A DNA stretch of 64,000 bases from Candidatus Melainabacteria bacterium (GTDB lineage Bacteria > Cyanobacteriota > Vampirovibrionia > Obscuribacterales > Obscuribacteraceae). Made by a program: the position numbers and the translations under genes. The number at the start of each line of letters is the position of its first letter. Positions within the stretch are counted from its first letter, which is position 1. Shown in pieces: positions 54,097 to 62,444 of the stretch. The notes beneath the pieces were generated by a model. It saw only the letters and a program-made list of their open reading frames with translations. It was not told the origin of the DNA and searched no databases. The DNA is taken from positions 62,001 through 126,000 of the forward strand of contig RXJR01000036.1 in NCBI GenBank assembly GCA_003963305.1, in the 5' to 3' direction.

Positions 54097-55850
54097 AACT
54101 TTCGACTCAGGGACTGATCGTCATCTGCTTACCGCTCCTCTTTCAGTTTCTCGTTTCCCTTTTTCTAGTGATCTGGATTTTTCAAGCGCAAGAGTCTCTG
54201 TCAAAATCAGCGCAATCAAGCGGCTTGCTGCGCCAATGCGATTTAATCAGCAGTGATATATTCCGCTCGCTGGGTGAGGCCTTTGTAACGTTCGACGGAA
54301 CCAAAGCAAGATCAGACGTGCAGAATAGAATGCTGGCAAACCGCCTTGAAGACGTTCACCGTGAATTAAAAGACATTCCCGAATACCACCAATACGATGT
54401 GGAACTGGCGAGAACCGGTAGACATCTACTTGACGTATTCAAGTTTCTGGAAATTGAACGCGAAAAAGGCGATAAACACGAAGCCGTCACACCAAGTATT
54501 CTCAAAAGCGGACGGGATCTAACTGAAGTCGTAAACAAAATCGTCGCAGAAGAAAACGCAAGGAACGAGCGAAAATCTCAGGGCAAAAAACGCATCGACA
54601 TTTTGATGGTGGTCTGGGCCGCCACAGCATGCAGCGTGCTGACAACTATGGTCATGGCCGTATTTTGCGCATTGAATGCCAGAAAACTCGTGCAACTAAT
54701 CACAGCGAATGCGCAGCGCTTCTCGCGTCGCCAACCACTTGAAACTCCGCTTGGTGGTGATGACGATCTGGCACGAGTCGACCAAATTTTTCACGTCATG
54801 GACCAGGCAATCAGGGAGGCGGAGCAACGAGAGCAAGCCATTATCGAGAATTCAGCAAACTTGATCTGCTCACTTACCAACGAAGGAGCATTCGTTAAGG
54901 CTAACCCTTTCGCTCAATCACTGCTCGGATATTCCCCCAAAACGTTGACAAAGCTGACGTTACTGGACGTCGTTCCAGCTGATGAGGCGCTGAAAGCGGA
55001 TGAACAGCTCTCCAGGGCATGCAGCGTGGAAGGAGCAAGCACGTTCGAATTGAGACTATTGACCGCAGACAAAAAGACAGTCGAAACATCATGGTCTGCA
55101 TTCTGGTCGGAAGGGGACCAGAGCTTATTTTGCGTGGTCAGCGATATTACTGAACAAAAGAAGGTCGAGCACCTGAAAGAAGATTTTATCGCGATGATCA
55201 GCGATGAACTGCGATCGCCACTGATGTCGGTATCGGAGACGGTCTCGAAAAGCACAACTGGGCAGATGGGTGCAATTCCCGAATCAGCGCAGCCAATCTT
55301 TGCTACGGTAGCCCGCAGTCTGGATCGATTGATACGCCTGGTCACCGACCTTTTGGATTTCGAGAAGTTGCAGTCCGGCCAAATGAATTTCAATATGGGT
55401 CGAAACAGCCTTACAAGCATAATAAAACAAGCGGAGCAAGAAGTATTAGCACACGCAACCAGAAGTAAGATTCACATCCGCGCAGGAGATACCGGTGCCT
55501 TCGTGCAGGCCGACGCAGAACGAATCACACAGCTTCTAGTCAATTTGCTCTCCAACGCTATCCGCTACTGCAAGCCTGACGGCGTCGTATCAATAATAGC
55601 CTCTGAACAGAAAGAGCACGTTGAGGTCAGTGTCATCGATCAAGGACCAGGAATTCCACCTGAATACGTAGACAAGATTTTTACAGCCTTCGAAGTCGCA
55701 CCGAAAAGCAAGCAAACGAAAGAGGGGGGCAGTGGACTTGGACTGGCAATCAGTCGATTGATCGTGGCTGGACATAAGGGCACTATATACGCTACCAACG
55801 AACCGTCAGGCGGGGCCCGATTCACATTCACGCTGCCATATGCGAAGTAA
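54093..55850 (+). CDS. Sensor kinase with intact ATP site but Asp in place of His
   Basis: 585 residues. TM helix (about 8-28), sensor region, second TM (about 169-190), HAMP, PAS (about 247-355), then a HisKA-type helix reading ISDELRSPLMSV: the phospho-accepting His is Asp371 (codon GAT). HATPase_c is intact: NLLSNAIRY, DQGPGIPPEY, GSGLGLAIS. It should bind ATP but cannot phosphorylate itself on His. It starts inside the stop of the preceding gene, whose product keeps the His but has lost the ATP glycines. The simplest model is a heterodimer in which this subunit phosphorylates His384 of the other. No response regulator is adjacent. Confidence 0.94.
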   Translation: MKLSTQGLIVICLPLLFQFLVSLFLVIWIFQAQESLSKSAQSSGLLRQCDLISSDIFRSLGEAFVTFDGTKARSDVQNRMLANRLEDVHRELKDIPEYHQYDVELARTGRHLLDVFKFLEIEREKGDKHEAVTPSILKSGRDLTEVVNKIVAEENARNERKSQGKKRIDILMVVWAATACSVLTTMVMAVFCALNARKLVQLITANAQRFSRRQPLETPLGGDDDLARVDQIFHVMDQAIREAEQREQAIIENSANLICSLTNEGAFVKANPFAQSLLGYSPKTLTKLTLLDVVPADEALKADEQLSRACSVEGASTFELRLLTADKKTVETSWSAFWSEGDQSLFCVVSDITEQKKVEHLKEDFIAMISDELRSPLMSVSETVSKSTTGQMGAIPESAQPIFATVARSLDRLIRLVTDLLDFEKLQSGQMNFNMGRNSLTSIIKQAEQEVLAHATRSKIHIRAGDTGAFVQADAERITQLLVNLLSNAIRYCKPDGVVSIIASEQKEHVEVSVIDQGPGIPPEYVDKIFTAFEVAPKSKQTKEGGSGLGLAISRLIVAGHKGTIYATNEPSGGARFTFTLPYAK

Positions 55851-56008
55851 CTCAAGCCCCCGTCAAGCGGGTCCAGTTCAATCTCATTCCGGTCACTCCG
55901 GCTCAGCACACTCTAGTCCAGCTCACTTCCGCCCGTCAGTCTCGGACCGCTCCAACGTATCACCGCATTATCGGGTAAGATAGCGCCAGAAAATAGAAGG
56001 AACGAACA

Positions 56009-56701
56009 ATGGAACTTCAGGTCCGAAAAAACAGCCAGTTTTCGTTTGAACTGCTAAAAGAAGCAAGCACAATGTCGGTGCAGCAGATCTTCCCCTTGCT
56101 GAGCGCCTGGTTCGTCACCCTTCTGGGTCCAGTAGCGATAATGGGAGTAGGTGCCTTCGTTGGTCTGTTGATTGATAAAATTATCTTTCACGCCAGGGAG
56201 GCTGGGCTCGCAAGTGTAATAGGTGTCGGCATTCCCGGTCTGTTCATCTGTGGATTTTATGCCGGTTGGATCTACACCACCCTGCGCATTGCCAGACAAG
56301 AAAAGACGAATCTGGGTCATCTCTTCCGACCGTTCCCTCAGATGTTTTCAGCGGCTATGGTGCTGATTCTATCGACTATCGCGACGGCACTACCGTCATT
56401 TACTGTCATAGGAGCCATTGTTAGCCCGGTTATTTTCCTGAAGTTTCAATTGGCGCCTTGCTTTGCCGTTGACCAGGGTCTGGGTCCGATCGAATCAATG
56501 AAGCGCAGCTGGAAAGAAACAAATCGAATCTGGATTCCACTGGCAATTCTCGATCTCTGTTTCTTTGCAATCAGCACCGCACTTGGTTTCACTCTAATTG
56601 TTCCATTTGCCGTTTTTATGGTACAGGGAGTGGCGACGGCTCTTGTGTACGATCGATGGGTAATGAACGAAGAACTCGACGAACTTGAAATGGGAGATTA
56701 A
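56009..56701 (+). CDS. Multi-pass membrane protein of unknown function
   Basis: 230 residues with five or six hydrophobic helices (for example FPLLSAWFVTLLGPVAIMG, MVLILSTIATALPSFTV). The stretch LAPCFAVDQGLGPIESMKRS followed by WKETNRIW recalls DUF975/YciC-like membrane proteins, where this amphipathic segment precedes a helix. ATG start with AAGG upstream. Its stop overlaps the start of the class III aminotransferase gene (TAATG), so the two are coupled. A link between them is not obvious. Confidence 0.82.
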   Translation: MELQVRKNSQFSFELLKEASTMSVQQIFPLLSAWFVTLLGPVAIMGVGAFVGLLIDKIIFHAREAGLASVIGVGIPGLFICGFYAGWIYTTLRIARQEKTNLGHLFRPFPQMFSAAMVLILSTIATALPSFTVIGAIVSPVIFLKFQLAPCFAVDQGLGPIESMKRSWKETNRIWIPLAILDLCFFAISTALGFTLIVPFAVFMVQGVATALVYDRWVMNEELDELEMGD

Positions 56702-58083
56702 TGACTGTGGAAACAGCATCAAAGAAAAGCAGGATAATTAACCGAGATCGATTGGAAAACCTGATTGCCGCAGAGCAAAAGAGGTTCGAAGAATCACATC
56801 CAAAATCCCAGGCTCTGTTTGAAGAATCTAAGCAATATCTGCTTGGGGGCGTACCGATGAACTGGATGGTGAGGTGGGCAGGCTCCTTTCCTATTTTCGT
56901 CGACAAAGCAAAAGGTGCACATTTCACCGATATCGATGGACACGATTACGTCGACCTGTGCCTTGGCGACACAGGAGCGATGACGGGACACGCACCAGAA
57001 GCATCTCAAAATGCAATCATCGAGCGCATCAAAAAAGGCACCACTTTTATGCTTCCCACTGAAGATTCGCTCTGGGTAGGCAAAGAGTTAACTCGCCGCT
57101 TTGGGCTGAAATACTGGCAAATTGCCATGACCGCCACAGACGCAAACCGATTTTCAATCAGACTGGCGCGAAAAATCACAGGTCGCAAGAAAATCCTTGT
57201 TTTCAACTGGTGTTATCACGGCACTGTAGACGAAACGTTCATCACTCTGCAAGACGGCAAAGGTGTGCCGCGCAAAGGCAATCTCGGACCGCCCGTCGAT
57301 CCGTCTGTGACCACGACCGTAATTGAATTCAACGATATCAAAGCCCTCGAACAAGCACTCGCATCTAAAGAAATCGCCTGCGTTCTAGCCGAACCGGTCA
57401 TGACCAATATCGGCATCGTGCATCCCGAACCAGGCTTTCACCAAGCTTTACGTGAGCTTACCGAAAAGACAGGAACACTGCTTATCATCGACGAGACGCA
57501 TACATTGTGCTCAGGACCGGGCGGGTACACGAAACTGCACTCTCTCACTCCGGACATTTTGACTATGAGGAAACCAATCGCCAGCGGCATTCCAGCAGCT
57601 GCGTATGGATTTAGCGAAGAGACAGCACAGCGCATTCGAGAGAACACGCCCATAGACGAGTCAGATACAAGCGGCATCGGTGGCACACTGGCCGGCAATG
57701 CCCTTTCACTGGCAGCAATCCGAGCGACTCTGGAGCATGTTTTAACAGACTCCGCCTATGAAAAAACGATACCGCTGGCGACCAGATTCACAGACGGGGT
57801 GCAGCAAACAATTCGTGAATTCAGTCTCCCGTGGACCGTGCAACAACTCGGCTGCCGAGCGGAATACTGGTTCAGAGAGACACCACCAAGAAATGGCGGC
57901 GAAGCGGCAGCAGCAATCGACGGTCCCATGGACCTCTACATGCACTTGTTTGCCTTGAATCGGGGAATACTGATGACTCCATTTCACAATATGGCATTAA
58001 TCAGCCCCGCCACTACTGCCGGTGACATAGACCGACATACGGAAGTGTTCAGTGAAGCAGTAAAATCTCTGGTTAATGACTGA
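56701..58083 (+). CDS. Class III PLP aminotransferase, glutamate-1-semialdehyde-mutase-like
   Basis: 460 residues. Fold type I PLP enzyme of the class III group: FTDIDGHDYVDLCLGDTGAM, FNWCYHGTVDE, LIIDETHTLCSGPGG and the likely PLP-lysine in TMRKPIASGIPAAAYGF. The overall shape is that of HemL (moving an amino group within the substrate), but the expected HemL residue runs around the lysine differ, so a related aminotransferase acting on another amino ketone or acid is as likely. ATG start inside the stop of the preceding membrane-protein gene. Confidence 0.9.
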   Translation: MTVETASKKSRIINRDRLENLIAAEQKRFEESHPKSQALFEESKQYLLGGVPMNWMVRWAGSFPIFVDKAKGAHFTDIDGHDYVDLCLGDTGAMTGHAPEASQNAIIERIKKGTTFMLPTEDSLWVGKELTRRFGLKYWQIAMTATDANRFSIRLARKITGRKKILVFNWCYHGTVDETFITLQDGKGVPRKGNLGPPVDPSVTTTVIEFNDIKALEQALASKEIACVLAEPVMTNIGIVHPEPGFHQALRELTEKTGTLLIIDETHTLCSGPGGYTKLHSLTPDILTMRKPIASGIPAAAYGFSEETAQRIRENTPIDESDTSGIGGTLAGNALSLAAIRATLEHVLTDSAYEKTIPLATRFTDGVQQTIREFSLPWTVQQLGCRAEYWFRETPPRNGGEAAAAIDGPMDLYMHLFALNRGILMTPFHNMALISPATTAGDIDRHTEVFSEAVKSLVND

Positions 58084-58219
58084 CGTTGCTAGCAAAGGCA
58101 GTCAAAGGCAGATAGTAAGGCACTGCTTCCTAAACATCTCAGGCAAGCAGCGCCGAAGTGGAACCAATCTTGATACCGAGATCAGTGGCGAACTCGGTTC
58201 TCCGCGTCAGGGTCGGACA

Positions 58220-58588
58220 CTAATAGCCAAAGCCATTGATCAGTTGAGAAAAGAACCCCGGACGTCCGCCATAATAGGGAGTTCCGTAACCATACGGTGC
58301 ATAGCCGTAGTTGCTGTTGTAATAGTTGTTGTTGTAATAGTTCCGGTGCTTATGGTGGCGCCAGTTCCTGTTGTTATTGTTTCCGTAGATAGCTCCATTT
58401 ACATATGGGCTATAGATGCCGCCTGTGAGTGGGCTCATACCGTGAGCAACATTGTTGGCGTACATCTGTACCGCTAAATTGTTGAGGTAATTTTGTTGAT
58501 TATTGGCTTGAGCTGGTACCGTCAAACTGGCCCCGACTGTGGTCAGCAAGGCACCGACAAGCAAAGTAGATTTGATAAAACGTTTCAT
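58220..58588 (-). CDS. Small secreted Asn/Tyr/Gly-rich protein
   Basis: 122 residues. Signal peptide (about 1-28, cut near AQA-NN), then a low-complexity mature part dominated by Asn, Tyr, Gly and His (NNYYNSNYGYAPYGYG), ending GFFSQLINGFGY. ATG start with AGGAGG 7 bases upstream, so the gene is real. Such composition is seen in envelope or matrix proteins; no function can be given. Confidence 0.85.
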   Translation of the reverse strand: MKRFIKSTLLVGALLTTVGASLTVPAQANNQQNYLNNLAVQMYANNVAHGMSPLTGGIYSPYVNGAIYGNNNNRNWRHHKHRNYYNNNYYNSNYGYAPYGYGTPYYGGRPGFFSQLINGFGY

Positions 58589-58717
58589 GAGACTTCCTCC
58601 TGATCCGACAAACTCTTTTATCGAGCTGTCTGGAAAAGAAGACGCAAGGTGCCCTGATTTTGATTCAATGCAAAGATTAAACCATTTGGTCAGTTAACGC
58701 TCAGATTGACCAGCTCA

Positions 58718-60523
58718 TCAGTTTCGCGAAGGATCAAACCCGACGAAATTCGGAACGAAAGTGTACGGTGCGGCACTCGGACTCTTCGTCAATGTAGTCG
58801 TCAGTAATCCATGATCAGACAATCCACGGGTGATTTTAGGGTTCTGGAAGAACGGACGCACTTCAGGATTCGACATCATCCACGGAATATTTTTGTACAA
58901 GAAACCATCCAACCTTCCACCCATTGCTTGAGTAGATGTTGTATCGCCTGGGTTTGCAATCTTGAAACCAGCATCAGTCAGGGGTTTAAGTTCCTTGGAA
59001 TTATTGAGGAAGGTATTCCAGTCACCGGCGATGATACCAGAAAAATCAGAGCCAAGAACATTAGCCAGACGCTGAGCTTGCTCGGTGCGCACGGGCGCAG
59101 TCTGCTCAGGACCACCTCTCATCGACTTGAGGTGAACCGTTACTGCGGAGAATTTTTCACCAGTGGCGGTGTCTTGCAGATCAACGCGAAAAGCCGGTCG
59201 CAAATCCGGAATGTTGTTGACGTTGGCTATCTCTTCGTATGTGCTTGTTCCAAGCACTTTCAGACGCGGATGAACAAGGAAACCTACCGCCTGTCCTCTG
59301 CTGTTGTCTCGGGAAATTTCAAAGTTATATCCATTATCCTGGGCAATGCGTGCCAGACCATCAGCATTTGCTTCTTCAACGAACATCAAATGATGGCGAG
59401 GAACGATTTGTTTATAGGAGTCTTTAAAGTAAGCGGCTTTATCTCCTGTGAGAAACTCCATATTCCACTCGCCCAGGATGAGATTTCCGTTCGCCGTGGC
59501 CATGGGCATTCCCTGAACACTTTTTGCAACTTCGCTTGCCACGACGCCGGCATCCGGCAACGGTCTTGGTTTAGCTTCCTGGAAGTAGGCTAACTGTTCC
59601 AGATTGGTGGCATCCGGATGATAAAAGCCTCGCTGAACGATTTCCTCGGGCGTCAGACTGGAGAATTCTTCGGTGGTGGGATAAACAGGTTGATTCTCAC
59701 GAACATACTCTGAATAAGCCTTAGAGAGGGCGTTCAGATCGATTGTTGTCTTCGGTGCAATCTTGTCGGCAGCACCGGCAGTGTTTGCATCATTTATGAT
59801 GCCGTTGGTGCGAACTTCGACGTTCGTACCCTGTTCTCCCGGAACGGTTTTTGTTGTCAGGCGAGTATACGCCTCATGCGCAAGCGGCATGCTCCAGTTC
59901 AAGGCGGCGCCCTGAACAGCAGATTGCAAAACCTTATCGTTCGATGCTAGTTTGCCGTCAGAAAAAAGCTGAGAGGCTTCAGCCATTACAGCACCACCGG
60001 CGAATCCAGTCACAGGATAAGCAGCCAATCTGCCGGCAAAAGGCAATTCACGACTGAGCATATTACCTTTATCGAAAACCATAAATCCAAGGCCCATGCC
60101 GATTGCATTTCCCAATCTGGTATGACCCTCTTCGGGCTTCTGCATTGCACCGAATGCAGCCGCACCAGCGACGTTTGCCGCTCTTGTCGATGTGAGCATA
60201 GGGCTCAATGCCTCTCCCACTTTGGTGCCAGCCAACGCACCGTCAGCAGCTCTAAAAACTTTTCCCGCACCGGCGCCAGCCAGAAGAAAAGGTGCTGCAG
60301 CTCCAACCCCACTCGACAGACCCTGCACAAACCAGTCTGCACTGTAAGGCTTGGCTTCATCCACGGCTAAGTGCACTTCGGGCAGCTTAGCAACATCAGC
60401 CACGACATTATAGATGGCGAGTGGACCGGCGTTTAGGGCAGGATCTAAGACGTTGTGCTGCGCCCAACTCAATGCTCCTTCAGACTTGCGTTCTGCAATT
60501 GAATCGTGAGGGATATCTGGCAT
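58718..60523 (-). CDS. Modular protein with DNase I-like (EEP) C-terminal domain
   Basis: 601 residues. Residues about 25-220 are Ala/Gly-rich with repeated hydrophobic stretches (PFLLAGAGAGKVFRAADGAL, NAIGMGLGFMVF), no signal peptide. A polar linker follows. Residues about 345-580 are an endonuclease/exonuclease/phosphatase domain with the family landmarks: GEWNMEF (Asn354), FVEEAN (Glu383/384), VTVHLKS (His464), AGDWNTF (Asp501, Asn503) and SDHG (Asp570, His571). All expected catalytic residues are present. It could cut nucleic acid or remove phosphate from a lipid. The Ala/Gly-rich front recalls the gene at 36005; an exported effector is one possibility. ATG start with AAGGAG 10 bases upstream. 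Confidence 0.9.
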   Translation of the reverse strand: MPDIPHDSIAERKSEGALSWAQHNVLDPALNAGPLAIYNVVADVAKLPEVHLAVDEAKPYSADWFVQGLSSGVGAAAPFLLAGAGAGKVFRAADGALAGTKVGEALSPMLTSTRAANVAGAAAFGAMQKPEEGHTRLGNAIGMGLGFMVFDKGNMLSRELPFAGRLAAYPVTGFAGGAVMAEASQLFSDGKLASNDKVLQSAVQGAALNWSMPLAHEAYTRLTTKTVPGEQGTNVEVRTNGIINDANTAGAADKIAPKTTIDLNALSKAYSEYVRENQPVYPTTEEFSSLTPEEIVQRGFYHPDATNLEQLAYFQEAKPRPLPDAGVVASEVAKSVQGMPMATANGNLILGEWNMEFLTGDKAAYFKDSYKQIVPRHHLMFVEEANADGLARIAQDNGYNFEISRDNSRGQAVGFLVHPRLKVLGTSTYEEIANVNNIPDLRPAFRVDLQDTATGEKFSAVTVHLKSMRGGPEQTAPVRTEQAQRLANVLGSDFSGIIAGDWNTFLNNSKELKPLTDAGFKIANPGDTTSTQAMGGRLDGFLYKNIPWMMSNPEVRPFFQNPKITRGLSDHGLLTTTLTKSPSAAPYTFVPNFVGFDPSRN

Positions 60524-60657
60524 TGCTGCACCGCTCCTTATTGTGACTGGCTTAAGCAGTTTTGCTTTTTATCGGCGCGTTCTCAATGGGGTTCCTACGA
60601 TGCCGTTCGTATTTTCCTCACAAGAGTTAAACTATCTCCAGTCGATCTGGAGTTGAA

Positions 60658-61314
60658 ATGCGTACAAAAAGCCAATCAGCCGCCATCACTTGCTGCGCAG
60701 TAGCGCTGCTGACAGCTGGCTGCAGTGACCCATCAGTGAGCCGAAAGTCGGAAGAGCCAGATTCGTGGCAAAAGCATCTCAAGCCCACGACAATAGATAA
60801 ATCCAAGCCGATGGCGATGGATGAAGAGGTCTATATACCTATCTATTCACACATATATGTTGAAAATGAAGACAGAACTGTAAATCTCGCTGCTACTTTC
60901 AGCTTCCGAAATGTAGACCCGGAGCATTCACTAATCATCAAATCGGTGCGTTATTACTCGACTGACGGAACGCTACTCAAGGAATATCTGAAAAATCCAG
61001 TGCTCTTGAATCCACTGGCAACGGCGGATTTCATAATCGAGAGAGAAGATTCATCCGGCGGCAGCGGCGCAAATTTCTTGATTGATTGGGTGTCGCCAAC
61101 GAAAATGTTGGAGCCTCTTGCCGAAGCGGTCATGGTAGCAACAGGAGCGCCGCAAAGCATGGCGTTCACCAGCCGTGGCATCGTGATTAGAAAAAGCGGT
61201 AGTTCTCAGTCCGGCGTTCAAATCGACGCAGCTCAAACTCGAGACCCGAGCAACGCGGTCAGCGTCAAACCCGAAAAGACAGAGGGAGCAGGGAAGTCAG
61301 CCAAGACTCAGTGA
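60658..61314 (+). CDS. DUF3124 lipoprotein
   Basis: 218 residues. Lipobox LTAGC (Cys22), then DUF3124: EVYIPIYSHIYVENEDRTVN, ATFSFRNVDPEHSLIIKSV, YYSTDGTLLKEYLKNPVLL and GGSGANFLIDWVSP, which is the family's signature. The last 35 residues are a polar tail. Function of the family is unknown; it is usually lipid-anchored and periplasmic. ATG start with GGAG upstream. Its 3' end overlaps a small convergent gene by 7 bp. Confidence 0.93.
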   Translation: MRTKSQSAAITCCAVALLTAGCSDPSVSRKSEEPDSWQKHLKPTTIDKSKPMAMDEEVYIPIYSHIYVENEDRTVNLAATFSFRNVDPEHSLIIKSVRYYSTDGTLLKEYLKNPVLLNPLATADFIIEREDSSGGSGANFLIDWVSPTKMLEPLAEAVMVATGAPQSMAFTSRGIVIRKSGSSQSGVQIDAAQTRDPSNAVSVKPEKTEGAGKSAKTQ

Positions 61315-61484
61315 AAAGACTTCATCACAGATCGCGTGAATGCCATCACCTGCACAGGCATCTTGAATGAAGATTTGAAAAACCACATGCCACCAATTAT
61401 CAGCAACGCTCCAAGCACGATAGAAATCTGTGCACTGGGAGGCATGGGCGGAGCACCAGCTTGTCTAGTTCTTAAGTCTGACAT
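61308..61484 (-). CDS. Small single-pass membrane protein
   Basis: 58 residues, starting MSDLRTRQAGAPPMPP, with one clear TM helix (ISIVLGALLIIGGMWFF, about 20-36) and a basic cytoplasmic-type tail (RSVMKSFH). ATG start with AGAGG 5 bases upstream. The overlap of its 3' end with the DUF3124 gene is only 7 bp. The polar-Pro start, helix and tail form a consistent small-protein design, but no family is recognised. Confidence 0.6.
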   Translation of the reverse strand: MSDLRTRQAGAPPMPPSAQISIVLGALLIIGGMWFFKSSFKMPVQVMAFTRSVMKSFH

Positions 61485-61790
61485 GAGAGCCTCTAAAGTT
61501 GAGTTCAGAATGGATAGTAACTAAGGAACAACAGGGATCTACGCAAACTTGATCTCATCAATTGGAGTCTACAATCAGACTACCATCAAATACCTTCATA
61601 GCACTGTCATTAACTTGAAATTCAATCGAAAAACTCGATCAATTTTGCTGTTCTTAAAGACAAAGGCACCAAACACGGTGCCTTTGTAAATCATAAATGA
61701 AAAGTCTTCATGGCTGCTGTCGAGAATTGTTTGCCTGCAAAAGTCTGCTGAGAACCGCCGACTTCAGCTTCGCCTGAGAACAAGTATGTC
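61485..61790. other. Intergenic stretch with one strong hairpin
   Basis: About 306 bases between two minus-strand genes. Apart from the hairpin at 61661-61686 I see nothing. Confidence 0.4.
61661..61686 (-). terminator. Hairpin, likely terminator of the small gene at 61791
   Basis: Perfect 10-pair stem (CAAAGGCACC with GGTGCCTTTG) and a 6-base loop. In the minus direction it is followed by TCTTTAAG, a weak T-tract. It is 104 bases past the stop of the minus-strand gene. Confidence 0.55.
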
Positions 61791-61991
61791 TTAGCGAGCG
61801 TAGCTGCGACGTGCAGACTGCACTTCTCTGCGAACCGCTTGCTCAAGATCAGACGAGTCGACGACTGAGTACTCTGCCAACCACTCTGCTCTCAATTCGT
61901 TGTGGATGCCCTGACGCATATTGGGGTTGCAATCCAACATGTGCAAGCACTCGGCGACTTGGGTTGGGAGATCGGTAAAATTGTCGCTCAT
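61791..61991 (-). CDS. Small helical protein of unknown function
   Basis: 66 residues from the ATG at 61991, chosen because GAGGAA lies 6 bases upstream; an ATG at 62042 is without such a site. Sequence runs MSDNFTDLPTQVAECLHMLD to a basic end (SARRSYAR). Acidic in the middle, no TM or signal. No family is recognised; it could be a regulator or a toxin/antitoxin-size protein, but nothing shows that. Confidence 0.6.
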   Translation of the reverse strand: MSDNFTDLPTQVAECLHMLDCNPNMRQGIHNELRAEWLAEYSVVDSSDLEQAVRREVQSARRSYAR

Positions 61992-62042
61992 TTGGACTTC
62001 CTCGAAGTGCTGGTTTACTGTCTTACTAAGCTGCCGGTTCAA

Positions 62043-62444
62043 TGCACGAGTTTCTCAGCGCTGCTTTCAGTTCAGCTGCGCTTTGCGGTTTGTACCGAGA
62101 ATTTGTTTTTGCAGATGCATTGCCCTGCTGCTAGTTTTATGCCCGTCCCTACGGTTCCTAATCACGTCTGCCAGAAATCGCCGAAACGCTAACAGGGCTG
62201 GGCTTAAACTGGTGTTTCAGTGATATTTCGAGCAGATTTAAGGTTCAAATTCAAAAAATTTTTGAGAAAAACAGGTTTCCAAGCGGAAATTGGACAATTC
62301 TGGGGAGCCTTGAAAGACGACGAATCGCCCCCCGCGAAAAGTCGATTTTTGGTCGTTCTCGCATATCGTCCTCAACCCGAAAAGAGCCACCAGGTGAGAA
62401 AAAAAGCCAATCCACCCGCTTTCAACCGATATCACCTTAAACTC
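62043..62444. other. Intergenic stretch with GATATC motif
   Basis: About 400 bases between two minus-strand genes (the leader of the small gene begins at 61992). It holds one GATATC-centred motif at 62426-62441, next to the eutA stop. Several frames are open on both strands but none has a credible start or composition. Confidence 0.4.
62426..62441. repeat. GATATC-centred motif copy
   Basis: CCGATATCACCTTAAA, 4 bases past the eutA stop, matching the copies at 20928-21014 and 35896. Confidence 0.5.

Noticed and set aside
56701-58083. hemL (tetrapyrrole synthesis)
   Set aside because: Only the general class III aminotransferase fold is clear; the PLP-lysine surroundings differ and no heme genes are adjacent.
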